Assembly: GCA_963716865.1 (NCBI GenBank)
Contig: CAVQUF010000004.1
Coordinates: forward strand, 620,001-684,000
DNA length: 64,000 bases
Reading direction: 5' to 3'
From: AC-32 sp963716865
Lineage (GTDB): Bacteria; Actinomycetota; Thermoleophilia; Gaiellales; Gaiellaceae
A program made the translations under genes and the position numbers. Shown one piece after another: positions 50,867 through 59,423 of this stretch. The stretch's first letter is position 1. Each line of letters opens with the position of its first letter. The notes beneath the pieces were generated by a model, which ran no database searches, was not told the origin of the DNA, and worked only from the letters and a program-made list of their open reading frames with translations.

Positions 50867-51270
50867 TAGACCCTCCGCCTCTTCTTCGGCCGCACGCCGT
50901 TGTGGGCCTGCGGGGTGACGTCCTTCACGCCGAGGATCTCGAGGCCGGCCGCCTGCAGCGACCGGATCGCCGTCTCCCGGCCGGCGCCCGGGCCCTTGAC
51001 GAAGACCTCCACCTTCTGCAGCCCGTGCTCCATCCCCTTCCGGGCGCAGGCATCGGCGGTCACCTGAGCGGCGAACGGCGTCGACTTGCGCGAGCCCTTG
51101 AAGCCGGCCGAGCCGGCGGACTCCCACGCGATCACGTTGCCCTCGTTGTCGGTGAGGGAGACGATCGTGTTGTTGAACGACGTCTTGATGTGCGCCTGGC
51201 CGACCGCGATGTTCTTGCGCACGCGGCGGCGGGCGCGACCACGGGTCGCTTGTCTGCGGGGCGGAGCCAT
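50866..51270 (-). CDS. rpsK: 30S ribosomal protein uS11
   Basis: 134 residues. GQAHIKTSFNNTIVSLTDNEGNVIAW is the signature; the basic end is NGVRPKKRRRV. Lines the platform near the mRNA exit. The N-terminal 25 residues are Arg-rich (RRQATRGRARRRVRKN). Start overlaps the rpsM stop. Confidence 0.97.
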   Translation of the reverse strand: MAPPRRQATRGRARRRVRKNIAVGQAHIKTSFNNTIVSLTDNEGNVIAWESAGSAGFKGSRKSTPFAAQVTADACARKGMEHGLQKVEVFVKGPGAGRETAIRSLQAAGLEILGVKDVTPQAHNGVRPKKRRRV

Positions 51271-51653
51271 TAGGTCTTCTGAGCCGCCTTCTTGCCCCGG
51301 CCGACGGTCTTCTTCGGGCCCTTGCGCGTGCGCGCGTTCGTCTTGGTGCGCTGCCCGTTGACGGGCAGGCCGCGGCGGTGGTGGACCCCGCGGTAGGCGC
51401 CGATCTCCTGCAGGCGCTTGATCGCCTGCGTGCGCTCGCGCCGGAGGTCACCCTCGACCTGGAGGTTGCCGTCGATGAACTCGCGCAGCTTCGTGACCTC
51501 CTCGTCGGTCAGGTCCTTGACCTTCTCGTCCGGCGAGAGGCCCGTCTCGACGCAGATCCTCTTCGCGGTCGACTGGCCGATCCCGTAGATGTAGGTCAGC
51601 CCGATCTCGAGCCGCTTCTGGTTGGGGATGTTGACTCCTGCGATGCGCGCCAT
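51270..51653 (-). CDS. rpsM: 30S ribosomal protein uS13
   Basis: 127 residues at the head of the small subunit, contacting uL5 and P-site tRNA. ARIAGVNIPNQKRLEIGLTYIYGIG starts it; RTKTNARTRKGPKKTVGRGKK is the tRNA-contacting tail. Seven bases after rpmJ. Confidence 0.97.
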   Translation of the reverse strand: MARIAGVNIPNQKRLEIGLTYIYGIGQSTAKRICVETGLSPDEKVKDLTDEEVTKLREFIDGNLQVEGDLRRERTQAIKRLQEIGAYRGVHHRRGLPVNGQRTKTNARTRKGPKKTVGRGKKAAQKT

Positions 51654-51660
51654 GCCGCTC

Positions 51661-51774
51661 CTAGCCTTGCCGCTGCTTGTGTCGCGGGTTGGTGCAGATG
51701 ACCATGGTCTTGCCGTGCCGCTTGATCACGCGGCAGCGCTCGCACATGGGCTTGACTGAGGCTCTGACTTTCAT
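51661..51774 (-). CDS. rpmJ: 50S ribosomal protein bL36 (zinc form)
   Basis: 37 residues; the zinc ligands Cys11, Cys14, Cys27 and His32 are all present (CERC, CTNPRH). So this is the C+ form, dependent on zinc. ATG overlaps the infA stop as ATGA. Too short for most gene finders. Confidence 0.97.
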   Translation of the reverse strand: MKVRASVKPMCERCRVIKRHGKTMVICTNPRHKQRQG

Positions 51775-51995
51775 CGGTGTCGGTACGTGATCCTTCCGCG
51801 CGTAAGGTCGTAGGGGGACAGTTCCACCTTCACCCTGTCGCCAGGGAGGATGCGGATGTAGTGCTTGCGCATCTTCCCGGAGATCGTGGCGAGGACGTTC
51901 GTGTCCAGGTCGTCGATGTGCACCCGGAACATGGTGCTCGGGAGCGCCTCGACGATCTCGCCCTCGACCTCGATTTTCTCTTCCTTTTCGGCCAT
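51771..51995 (-). CDS. infA: translation initiation factor IF-1
   Basis: 74-residue OB-fold protein that blocks the A site during initiation. KIEVEGEIVEALPSTMFRVH and RKHYIRILPGDRVKVELSPYD are diagnostic. ATG at 51995 has a GAGG site five bases upstream, directly after a hairpin. It starts the alpha part of the cluster. Confidence 0.97.
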   Translation of the reverse strand: MAEKEEKIEVEGEIVEALPSTMFRVHIDDLDTNVLATISGKMRKHYIRILPGDRVKVELSPYDLTRGRITYRHR

Positions 51996-52009
51996 CTACC
52001 TCACAGAAA

Positions 52010-52028
52010 CCGCGCTCCTCGAGCGCGG
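52010..52028 (-). terminator. hairpin in the infA leader
   Basis: CCGCGCTC pairs with GAGCGCGG over a three-base loop. On the minus strand it is followed by TTTCTG and then the infA ribosome site. It may end the map/peptidase transcript or act as a leader control for infA. Confidence 0.45.
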
Positions 52029-52102
52029 CTGGGGACATCGAAAAACACGGCTCGCGCCGCGCCCCGAGATGGTAGCAAACAAGCCGAAATCGCCGGAGCG
52101 GC

Positions 52103-53185
52103 CTAGATCAGCCAGCGCCCGTCTTCCTGGACGAGCTCGCCGTCGAGCTCGATCCGCCCCCCGCCGCGCAGGTCCTTGACGATGTCCCAGTGGATCTGGC
52201 TCACGTTCGTGCCCCCCACGTCCGGCAGCCCGTTGCCGAGCGCGAGGTGGATCGTGCCGTCGATCTTCTCGTCGAAGAGCGTGTTCTTCATGTGGTTCGT
52301 GATGCGGGGATTGCAGCCGATCCCGAGCTCGCCGAGCCGCCTGGCGCCCTCGTCCCGGTCGAGCGTCTCGATCAGGTAGTCCTCATGGCGCTCCGCCGAG
52401 GCGTCGACTACGAGGCCCCCCTCGAAGCGGAGCCGGATCCCCGCCACCTCGCGACCGAAATAGACCGCGGGGAACTCGGTGAACGCGATCGTCCCCGAGG
52501 CCGAGTCCTCGATCGGCGAGTAGAAGAACTCCCCGCCGGGCATGTTCGCCCCGCCCGCGTCGACTTCGCCCTTGCGCCCGGCGAGGCTGAGCGTGAGGTC
52601 GGTCTCGCTGGCGACGATCCGCACCTCCTCGGCCTCGTCGAAGCGCGCGGCGTAGCGGCTCATGCGCTCGCCCTCGGCGGCCCAGTCCAGCAGGCAGGCG
52701 CCGTAGAGGAAGTCCTCGAACTCCGTGACCGACATGCCGGCGTCCTGGGCGAGAGCGGCAGTCGGGTACTGGCAGCCGACCCACTTCATATCGAACGTGA
52801 ACGCCCGCTCCATGTGCGGCCGGAACCCCGCCTGGTAGCGCCCGAGTCGCTCCGGATCGAGCCCCGCGAGCTCTCGCGTGTTCTCCGGCGCCTCGATCCC
52901 GACCCAGGCGTCCGCCTCGTGGAAGGGATGCATCTCGACAGGCGCGGGGTTGTCGAGCAGCTCCTCCGGCGCCTCCTGGGCCCAGGGCATGTTGATGCCC
53001 GAGCCGGTGAAGCTGAGCCGCTGGATTGCGTAGGCGCCCCTCCGGCCGAGCTCGCGGCAGACCGCCTCGACCAGCGGCCGGGCGAGCATGCCGCCCGACA
53101 CCATGACCTGCCAGCCGGGCTGCACGTCGAGGCACTGCCCGACTAGAAGCTTGGCGTAGGCGTCGATCCGCGGGTCCTGATTCAC
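52103..53185 (-). CDS. M29-family aminopeptidase
   Basis: 360-residue metal-dependent aminopeptidase (AmpS/PepS type). Metal-binding residues should include the Glu and His of the GEFFYSPIEDSASG, FTEFPAVYFG and AERHEDYLIETLDRDEGARRLGELGIG blocks, with NTLFDEKIDGTIHLALGNG near the end. Start GTG 53185. It is inserted between map and infA, which are usually adjacent in this cluster, and follows a structured repeat. Confidence 0.9.
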   Translation of the reverse strand: MNQDPRIDAYAKLLVGQCLDVQPGWQVMVSGGMLARPLVEAVCRELGRRGAYAIQRLSFTGSGINMPWAQEAPEELLDNPAPVEMHPFHEADAWVGIEAPENTRELAGLDPERLGRYQAGFRPHMERAFTFDMKWVGCQYPTAALAQDAGMSVTEFEDFLYGACLLDWAAEGERMSRYAARFDEAEEVRIVASETDLTLSLAGRKGEVDAGGANMPGGEFFYSPIEDSASGTIAFTEFPAVYFGREVAGIRLRFEGGLVVDASAERHEDYLIETLDRDEGARRLGELGIGCNPRITNHMKNTLFDEKIDGTIHLALGNGLPDVGGTNVSQIHWDIVKDLRGGGRIELDGELVQEDGRWLI

Positions 53186-53208
53186 GTGCCAACCTTCTCA
53201 CGGAGAGC

Positions 53209-53285
53209 GTGTCGACAGGTCAGTTCAGACGGCCGCGCGAGCCGAGCTCGCCCGTCCTGAAAGAGACGACGCAAGCGTCGTCTCA
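53209..53285 (+). repeat. bipartite two-hairpin repeat, subfamily B, copy 3
   Basis: GTGTCGACAGGTCAG, then hairpin 1 (AGACGGCCGCGCGAGC-CGA-GCTCGCCCGTCCT), then the perfect palindrome GAGACGACGC-AA-GCGTCGTCTC (53263-53284). The stop codon of map (TGA, minus strand) is formed by the palindrome's outer bases. It aligns inverted with 7670-7746. Confidence 0.8.
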
Positions 53286-54047
53286 GGTCCCAACCGCCGT
53301 TCTCGCCCCGGTGAGGATTCGCGGCCCGTCTTCAGTGATCGCGACCGTGTGCTCGAAATGGGCCGAGAGCGAGCCGTCGGCGGTCGAGATCGACCAGTCG
53401 TCGTCGTGGACGACGACGTCGGGCCCGCCGGCCGTGATCATGGGCTCGATCGCGAAGGTCATGCCGGGCGAGAGTAACGGCCCGCGCCCCGGCGCGCCGT
53501 AGTTCGGGATCTGCGGCTCCTCGTGCATAGAGCGGCCGACGCCGTGCCCGACGAGGCTGCGCACGACCGAGAAGCCGTTCGCCTCGGTCGCGGTCTCGAT
53601 GGCGTGCGAGATGTCCGAGAGCCGGTTTCCGGCCCTGCACTGCTCGATTCCCGCGGCCAGCGCGCTCTTGCACCCCTCGACCAGCCGCTCCGCGTCGGCG
53701 GAGATCCCGCCGATCGCGAACGTGTAGGCCGAGTCCGCGACGAAGCCGTCGAGCGTGACGCCGACGTCCACGGCGAGGATGTCGCCCTCTTCGAGCGCGT
53801 ACGCGCCCGGGATCCCGTGCACGACCATGTCGTTCGGCGAGGTGCAGATCGCGGCCGGATAGCCCCGGTAGCCCTTGAACGTAGGCACGCCGTCCTGAGA
53901 GCGGATGAACTCGTCCGCGATCGTGTCGAGCTCCGCGGTCGTGACGCCCGCGCGGGCGCGCTCGCCGAGCAGGGCGAGCACGTCGGCGACCACGACCCCG
54001 GCGCGGGCCATCCGCTCGATCTCCTCGGCGGACTTGCGGATGATCAC
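53283..54047 (-). CDS. map: methionine aminopeptidase
   Basis: Removes the initiator Met from new proteins. 254 residues. Metal ligands lie in DVGVTLDGFVADSAYTF (two Asp), GHGVGRSMHEEP (His), FAIEPMI (Glu) and HFEHTVAITEDG (Glu). ATG overlaps the adk stop as ATGA. The stop TGA is part of a repeat palindrome. Confidence 0.97.
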   Translation of the reverse strand: MIIRKSAEEIERMARAGVVVADVLALLGERARAGVTTAELDTIADEFIRSQDGVPTFKGYRGYPAAICTSPNDMVVHGIPGAYALEEGDILAVDVGVTLDGFVADSAYTFAIGGISADAERLVEGCKSALAAGIEQCRAGNRLSDISHAIETATEANGFSVVRSLVGHGVGRSMHEEPQIPNYGAPGRGPLLSPGMTFAIEPMITAGGPDVVVHDDDWSISTADGSLSAHFEHTVAITEDGPRILTGARTAVGT

Positions 54048-54619
54048 CTGACGGCCACCTGCTCGAGAGCCCGCTGGATCTCGGCGAAGACCTCCTGGAC
54101 CGGGCGGTCCGCGGGCACGCCGACGAGGTTGCCGCGGACGCGGTAGTACTCGACGAGCGGCTCGGTCTGCTCGTGGTAGAGCCGGAGCCGGGTACGGATC
54201 GCATCGGGCGTGTCGTCGAGCCGGCCCTCCTCTGCGGCGCGGCGCTGCAGCCGCTCGACGCAGACCTCCTCCGGAAGCTGGAACTCGAACACGACGCTGA
54301 GCGGGCGCTCGATCTCCTCCAGGTTCGCGTCGAGCGCCTGGGCCTGGACGGCCGTGCGCGGGAAGCCGTCGAGCACGAAGCCACCGCGCGTGTCCTCGCG
54401 GCCGAGCCGCTCTCGGATGACGCCGATCATGATCTCGTCCGGGACGAGCTGCCCCGCGTTCAGGAGCGGCTCTGCCTTTCGCCCCAGCTCGGTGCCCTCC
54501 GCGATCGCCCCCCGCAGCATGTCGCCGGTCGCGATGTGCGGCACGTCGTACTCGGCGGAGAGCAGCTTGCCCTGCGTTCCCTTGCCCGCCCCTTGCGGGC
54601 CCAGCAGCAGGATGTTCAA
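54044..54619 (-). CDS. adk: adenylate kinase
   Basis: Interconverts ATP plus AMP and two ADP. 191 residues, the short-lid type without zinc cysteines. P-loop GPQGAGKGT at 7-15, GDMLR and GFPRT are AMP-site blocks, and the short lid has EEGRLDDTPDAIRTRL. The start is TTG 54619, immediately before the first strand; no ATG or GTG is available. It lies 41 bases after secY. Confidence 0.95.
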   Translation of the reverse strand: MNILLLGPQGAGKGTQGKLLSAEYDVPHIATGDMLRGAIAEGTELGRKAEPLLNAGQLVPDEIMIGVIRERLGREDTRGGFVLDGFPRTAVQAQALDANLEEIERPLSVVFEFQLPEEVCVERLQRRAAEEGRLDDTPDAIRTRLRLYHEQTEPLVEYYRVRGNLVGVPADRPVQEVFAEIQRALEQVAVR

Positions 54620-54660
54620 GGCCGGCCGCGCGGCAGCCCCCGAGAAGCCCGCCGAGACGG

Positions 54661-55920
54661 CTATTTCAGGAAGCCTTCGTAGGAGCGCATCATCATCTGC
54701 GACTCCATCTGGCGCATGGTGTCGAGGGCGACGCCGACCACGATCAGCACCGAGGTGCCCCCGAGGGCACGCGAGTTCGCCTGCGAGAAGCCGCCGTAGC
54801 GGATGAAGATGCTCGGGAGGATCGCAACGGTCGCGAGGTAGATCGAGCCGGGCAGCGTGAGCCGCGTGAGCACGCGGTCGAAGTACTGCGCGGTTGGGGG
54901 CCCGGGTCTGATCCCGGGCACGTAGCCGCCGTACTTGCGCAGGTTGTCCGCCTGGTCGACCGGGTTGAACTGGACCGCCGTGTAGAAGTAGGTGAAGATG
55001 ATGATCAGCGACGCTTCCAGTAGGAGATAGGAGAGGCTCGACGGCTGGAAGTGGCGGTTGACGAAGCCCTGCGTCTGCGGGAAGTACTGCCCGATCGTCG
55101 GCGGGAAGGCCATCACCGCGGCCGCGAAGATGATCGGGATCACGCCGGCCATGTTCACGCGCAGCGGCATGTAGGTCGTACCGCCGGTCGTCATGCGGCG
55201 CCCCACCATCCGCTTCGCGTACTGGATCGGGATCCGCCGCTGGCCCTCCTGCATGAACACGACCGCGACGACGATCCCGAGCGCGATCAGCGGGAAGAAC
55301 AGCTTCTCCATCGGGCCGCCGTTGTACCAGGCGGTGATGCCCGCAGGCGCGGACGTGAGGATCGAGGCGAAGATCAGCAGCGAGATCCCGTTTCCGATCC
55401 CGCGCTTCGTGATCAGCTCGCCCATCCACATCAGCAGCGTCGTGCCGGCGGTCAGCGTGACCACGATCAGGACGAACCGCCCCGAGGTGACGCTGACGTT
55501 GAGCGCGCCCTGCCGCTGGAAGAGGTACGCGTAGCCCGTCGACTGGGCCGCCGCCAGCACGACGGTCAGGTAACGCGTGTACTGGTTGATCTTCGCGTAG
55601 CCTGCCTCGCCCTCCTTCTGGAGCGCCTCCAGGCTGGGGATCACGACCGTCAGGAGCTGGAGGATGATCGACGCCGTGACGTAGGGCATGATCCCGAGCG
55701 CGAACAGCGAGAACTGCGAGAGCGCGCCGCCCGAGAAGATGTTGAGCAGGCCCAGGATCGTGCCGCCCTGGCCGTTGAAGTAGTTCTTGATCGACTGGGA
55801 GTCGACGCCAGGCGCCGGGATCCAGGCGCCGAAGCGGTAGAGGGCGAGGATCAGCGCCGTGAAGAGGACGCGCTTCCGGAGCTCCGGGACGCGCCAGGCG
55901 TTGGCGAGCCACGAGAACAC
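54661..55920 (-). CDS. secY: protein translocase subunit SecY
   Basis: 419-residue channel of the Sec machinery with ten membrane helices. It starts WLANAWRVPELRKRVLFT; GIMPYVTASIILQLL is the plug/TM2 signature and GGTTYMPLRVNMAGVIPIIFA another. The start is one base after the rplO stop, so coupled. Confidence 0.97.
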   Translation of the reverse strand: MFSWLANAWRVPELRKRVLFTALILALYRFGAWIPAPGVDSQSIKNYFNGQGGTILGLLNIFSGGALSQFSLFALGIMPYVTASIILQLLTVVIPSLEALQKEGEAGYAKINQYTRYLTVVLAAAQSTGYAYLFQRQGALNVSVTSGRFVLIVVTLTAGTTLLMWMGELITKRGIGNGISLLIFASILTSAPAGITAWYNGGPMEKLFFPLIALGIVVAVVFMQEGQRRIPIQYAKRMVGRRMTTGGTTYMPLRVNMAGVIPIIFAAAVMAFPPTIGQYFPQTQGFVNRHFQPSSLSYLLLEASLIIIFTYFYTAVQFNPVDQADNLRKYGGYVPGIRPGPPTAQYFDRVLTRLTLPGSIYLATVAILPSIFIRYGGFSQANSRALGGTSVLIVVGVALDTMRQMESQMMMRSYEGFLK

Positions 55921-56544
55921 CTAGCTCTCCGCCTCCTCCGAGGACTCCTCGGGCTCGACGGCCGACTCCTCCGGCTCGGGAGCCTCGTCCTCGGCCGTGT
56001 CCTCGGGCTCGGGCTCTGCCGGCCGCGCCGAGGCAGGCTTCCGCTTGGGCAGGCGCACCTTCGGCTCCCGGAGGAGCGTGATCGTGCCGCCCGCGGCCTC
56101 GATCTTCTCGCGCGCGCTCGCGGAGACCGCGTGCGCGGTGACGCTCAGCTTCTTGGTCAGCTCGCCCTGGCCGAGGATCTTGACGTCGATCTTCGTGTTC
56201 TTGAGCACGCCCCTCTCGACGAGCGACTCGGGAGTGACCTCGCCGCCCGCGTCGAAGCGCGCCTCGAGCGTCGCCACGTTCACCGGCGCCGTCGAGGTGC
56301 GGTGCGGGCCCATCGGCATCGCGTCCTTCGAGTACGAGCCGCGCTGCTTTCCGAGCCGCATGTAGATCGGGTTCTGGCCGCCCTCGAAGCCGGGCCGCAT
56401 CTTGTGCGAGCCGGAGCGCGACTTCTGGCCCTTGATCCCGCGGCCGGAGTAGCGCCCCTTGCCCGAGCCGAGGCCCCGGCCCACGCGCTTGCGCGGCCGC
56501 CGAGGGTCGGCAGGGTGGATGTTCGAGAGGTTGAGGTCGTCCAC
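55921..56544 (-). CDS. rplO: 50S ribosomal protein uL15 with acidic C-terminal tail
   Basis: 207 residues. The core (1-150) has RPRKRVGRGLGSGKGRYSGRG and IYMRLGKQRG-type blocks. The last 45 are an acidic tail (EPEPEDTAEDEAPEPEESAV). uL15 helps assemble the large subunit. GTG at 56544. Such a tail is not usual for this protein. Confidence 0.95.
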   Translation of the reverse strand: MDDLNLSNIHPADPRRPRKRVGRGLGSGKGRYSGRGIKGQKSRSGSHKMRPGFEGGQNPIYMRLGKQRGSYSKDAMPMGPHRTSTAPVNVATLEARFDAGGEVTPESLVERGVLKNTKIDVKILGQGELTKKLSVTAHAVSASAREKIEAAGGTITLLREPKVRLPKRKPASARPAEPEPEDTAEDEAPEPEESAVEPEESSEEAES

Positions 56545-56545
56545 G

Positions 56546-56734
56546 CTACGCGTCCTGAGCTCCGTCCACCCGCACCAGGTGGTTGACCTTTCTGAGCATA
56601 CCCGCGAGCTGCGGGCTCTCCGCGTGCTCCGCCGTGCGGCCGATCTTGCCGAGGCCGAGCGCGCGGAGCGTGCCGCGGTGGCGCCGGCTCTGGCCGATCG
56701 CGCTACGCGTCTGGGTGATCTTCAGCTTCGCCAT
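56546..56734 (-). CDS. rpmD: 50S ribosomal protein uL30
   Basis: 62 residues: KLKITQTRSAIGQSRRHRGTLRALGLGKIG is the classical uL30 start. Binds 23S and 5S rRNA regions. Its start overlaps the rpsE 3' end by 32 bases, an unusually deep overlap created by the acidic extension of uS5. Confidence 0.95.
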   Translation of the reverse strand: MAKLKITQTRSAIGQSRRHRGTLRALGLGKIGRTAEHAESPQLAGMLRKVNHLVRVDGAQDA

Positions 56735-57296
56735 CGCTCTCCTGTTGCGCCTCGGCCGCGGCGGGCGGCTCGGGCTCCTCGGCCGGCTTCGCGGGGATCG
56801 GCAGGACCTGGCTGATCGTCAGACCGCGCGAAGCGGCGACCTCGTCCGGGCGGCGCAGCCGCTGAAGCCCGTTCACGGTCGCCTTCAGCATGTTGATCGG
56901 GTTCGTCGTGCCGAGGCTCTTTGCGAGGATGTCGCGGACGCCGGCCAGCTCGAGCACCGCACGGACGCCGCCGCCGGCGATCACGCCGGTTCCCTCGCTC
57001 GCCGGCCGCAGCAGCACTCGGGCCGCGCCGAACTCGCCGAGGATCTCGTGCGTGATGGTCGTGCCGTGGCGCGGGACGCTGAACAGGTTCTTCTTCGCGT
57101 CGTCCACGGCCTTCGAGATCGCGAGCGGCACCTCGCGGGCCTTCCCGTAGCCGAGGCCGACGCGCTCGACCTCGTCGCCGATCACGACGAGCGCCGTGAA
57201 CGAGAACCGCCGGCCGCCCTTGACCACCTTGGCGACGCGGTTGATCTCGACGACGCGCTCCTTGAGCTCCCTCGTCTCCTGCTGGTCAACTGCCAT
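56703..57296 (-). CDS. rpsE: 30S ribosomal protein uS5 with acidic tail
   Basis: 197 residues. KERVVEINRVAKVVKGGRRFSF-like start and GTGVIAGGGVRAVLELAG core are diagnostic. It helps unwind mRNA and set accuracy. The last 30 residues (EEPEPPAAAEAQQESDGEA) extend the normal C-terminus and overlap rpmD. ATG follows rplR directly. Confidence 0.95.
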   Translation of the reverse strand: MAVDQQETRELKERVVEINRVAKVVKGGRRFSFTALVVIGDEVERVGLGYGKAREVPLAISKAVDDAKKNLFSVPRHGTTITHEILGEFGAARVLLRPASEGTGVIAGGGVRAVLELAGVRDILAKSLGTTNPINMLKATVNGLQRLRRPDEVAASRGLTISQVLPIPAKPAEEPEPPAAAEAQQESDGEAEDHPDA

Positions 57297-57653
57297 CTAG
57301 AACTCGAGCCCTCCTTCTCGTGCCGCTTCGGCCAGCGCCTTCACCCGGCCGTGGTAGAGATAGCCGCCGCGGTCGAACACGACGGCGCCGACCCCTGCGT
57401 CCTTCGCCCGCTGCGCCAGCAGCTTGCCGACCTCGGCCGCCTGGTCGCTCTTCGTTCCTTTGAACGGGCGCTTGAGGTGCAGCCAGCTGGCGGCGGCGAG
57501 TGTCCGGCCCTCGAGGTCGTCGACGAGCTGGGCCTCGATCCCGCGGTTGGAGCGGAACACGACCAGGCGGGGCCGCTCGGCGGTGCCGGACACCTTGCTG
57601 CGCACGCGCTTGTGGCGCCGCGCCCGGGCTTCGCGAACCGTGAGCGTGGTCAT
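57297..57653 (-). CDS. rplR: 50S ribosomal protein uL18
   Basis: 118 residues, binds 5S rRNA in the central protuberance. RHKRVRSKVSGTAERPRL and the end FDRGGYLYHGRVKALAEAAREGGL are the family landmarks. Normal length with no tail. ATG overlaps rplF. Confidence 0.96.
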   Translation of the reverse strand: MTTLTVREARARRHKRVRSKVSGTAERPRLVVFRSNRGIEAQLVDDLEGRTLAAASWLHLKRPFKGTKSDQAAEVGKLLAQRAKDAGVGAVVFDRGGYLYHGRVKALAEAAREGGLEF

Positions 57654-58183
57654 GCTCGCTTGCCCACTTTCCGGCGCACGTACTCGCCCTCGTAGCGGAT
57701 GCCCTTGCCCTTGTACGGCTCGGGTGGGCGCACCTTGCGCACGTCGGCCGCCGTGTGCCCCACCTGCTGCTTGTCGATCCCCTTCACGATCACCTCGGTC
57801 TGGCTCGGCACCTCGAACGTGATCCCCGCCGGCGCCTCGACGACGACCGAGTGCGAATAGCCGACGCTCAGCTCGAGGTCGGCGCCGCGCAGCGACGCCC
57901 GGTAGCCGACACCCTGGATCTCGAGCCGCTTCTGGAAGCCGCTCGTGACCCCCTCGACCATGTTCGCGATCAGCGTGCGGGTGAGCCCGTGGAGCGCGCG
58001 GTCCTCGCCGCGGTCACTCGGGCGCGTGACGACGACCGAGCCGTCCTGCTGCTCGACGTTCATCCGCGCGGGCACGTGCTGGCTCAGCTCGCCGAGCGGG
58101 CCGTTCACCATCACGTGGCCGGGCGAGATCGACACCGACACGCCGGCCGGGAGCTCGATGGGCTGTCTACCGATTCGACTCAT
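57650..58183 (-). CDS. rplF: 50S ribosomal protein uL6
   Basis: 177 residues, two similar RNA-binding subdomains near the sarcin-ricin loop. SRIGRQPIELPAGVSVSI starts it and PEPYKGKGIRYEGEYVRRKVGKRA is the conserved end. Four-base overlap with rplR. Confidence 0.97.
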   Translation of the reverse strand: MSRIGRQPIELPAGVSVSISPGHVMVNGPLGELSQHVPARMNVEQQDGSVVVTRPSDRGEDRALHGLTRTLIANMVEGVTSGFQKRLEIQGVGYRASLRGADLELSVGYSHSVVVEAPAGITFEVPSQTEVIVKGIDKQQVGHTAADVRKVRPPEPYKGKGIRYEGEYVRRKVGKRA

Positions 58184-58186
58184 CGC

Positions 58187-58588
58187 TCACCAGACGAAGC
58201 AGACGACCTCGCCGCCGACGCCGCGCTCGGCCGCCGTGCGGCTCGTGATCAGGCCGCCCGAGGTGGACAGGATCGCCGTGCCCATGCCGCCGAGCACGCG
58301 CGGGAGCCGGTCCTTGCGCGCGTACACGCGGCGGCCGGGCTTCGAGACCCGCTTGAGGTCGGTGATCACGCGCTCGCGGTTGCGGCCGAACTTGAGCTCG
58401 ACCACGAGCGTGTCGTAGGGCGTGTCTTCCCGCCGCTCGACGTGGTAGTCGCGGATGTAGCCCTCCTCCTTGAGCAGGCGGGCGATCTCCGCCTTCAGGC
58501 GCGAGCTCGGCATCTCGGCGCTCTCGTGGAGCGCGCGGTTCGCGTTGCGGATTCTCGTGAGCATGTCTGCGATCGGATCAGTGTGCAC
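58187..58588 (-). CDS. rpsH: 30S ribosomal protein uS8
   Basis: 133 residues starting HTDPIADMLTRIRNANRA. The C-terminal ISTSGG-like STSGGLITSRTAAERGVGGEV is the signature. Binds the central domain of 16S rRNA and represses its operon in some bacteria. GTG at 58588 has an AAGGA site and gives the family length; a GTG at 58609 would add seven residues. Confidence 0.95.
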   Translation of the reverse strand: MHTDPIADMLTRIRNANRALHESAEMPSSRLKAEIARLLKEEGYIRDYHVERREDTPYDTLVVELKFGRNRERVITDLKRVSKPGRRVYARKDRLPRVLGGMGTAILSTSGGLITSRTAAERGVGGEVVCFVW

Positions 58589-58631
58589 GCTACGCGTCCT
58601 TGTCTCCACAATCCGTCATTCCAGCCTCCAC

Positions 58632-58817
58632 TTACCAGCTCGACTTCGTCATGCCCGGGATCACGCCCTCGTGTGCCAGCTCGCGCAGGCAGATCCGGCA
58701 GAGCCCGAACTTCTTGTAGACGGCGCGGGGGCGGCCGCAGCGGTTGCACCGCGAATAGGCGCGGGTCTTGAACCGCGGCTTCCTGCGCGACTTCTCGATC
58801 AAAGCCTTTCGTGCCAT
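58632..58817 (-). CDS. rpsZ: 30S ribosomal protein uS14, type Z
   Basis: 61 residues of the zinc-binding form: Cys24, Cys27, Cys40 and Cys43 (RCNRCG, LCRIC). ARKALIEKSRRKPRFKTRAY is typical. Zinc-independent paralogues, if present, lie elsewhere. Confidence 0.97.
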   Translation of the reverse strand: MARKALIEKSRRKPRFKTRAYSRCNRCGRPRAVYKKFGLCRICLRELAHEGVIPGMTKSSW

Positions 58818-58820
58818 TCC

Positions 58821-59423
58821 TTATGCCTCTCCTTCGCCGCGTTGCTGGGCGAACGGCATGCCGAGCCCGCGCAGGAGGGCGAGGCCCTGCTCGTCGTTCG
58901 GCGCCGTGGTCGTGATCGTGACGTCCAACCCTCGGATGCTCGCGATCTGGTCGTAGTCGATCTCGGGGAAGATGATCTGCTCGCGGATCCCGAGCGAGAA
59001 GTTGCCGCGCCCGTCGAACGAGCCGGGGTCGAGCCCGCGGAAGTCGCGGATGCGCGGCAGCGCGATCGAGACGAGGCGGTCGAGGAAGTCCCACATGCGG
59101 GACCCGCGCAGCGTCACCCGCGCGCCGACCGGCATCCCCTCGCGCACCTTGAAGCTGGCGATCGACTTGCGGGCCCGGCGCACCTGCGCGCGCTGGCCCG
59201 CGATCGTCGTGAGCTCCTCGATCGCCCCGTCGAGCGCCTTGGCCTCGGTCTTCGCCTCGCCGACGCCCATGTTGAGCGTGATCTTCTGCACGCGCGGGAC
59301 CTGCATCACGGTGCTCAGGCCTAGCTCGTCCTTGAGGCGCACCCGCAGCTCCCGCTCGTAGGCGGCCTTCATGCGGGGCTCGTAGCCGTTGCCGTTGCTT
59401 TCGCTCCTACGTGGCCGACTCAT
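58821..59423 (-). CDS. rplE: 50S ribosomal protein uL5
   Basis: 200 residues, binds 5S rRNA and contacts P-site tRNA. MQVPRVQKITLNMGVGEAKTE and FRGLDPGSFDGRGNFSLGI are the family blocks. An extra N-terminal 15 residues (SRPRRSESNGNGYEP) are low complexity. Overlaps rplX by four bases. Confidence 0.96.
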   Translation of the reverse strand: MSRPRRSESNGNGYEPRMKAAYERELRVRLKDELGLSTVMQVPRVQKITLNMGVGEAKTEAKALDGAIEELTTIAGQRAQVRRARKSIASFKVREGMPVGARVTLRGSRMWDFLDRLVSIALPRIRDFRGLDPGSFDGRGNFSLGIREQIIFPEIDYDQIASIRGLDVTITTTAPNDEQGLALLRGLGMPFAQQRGEGEA

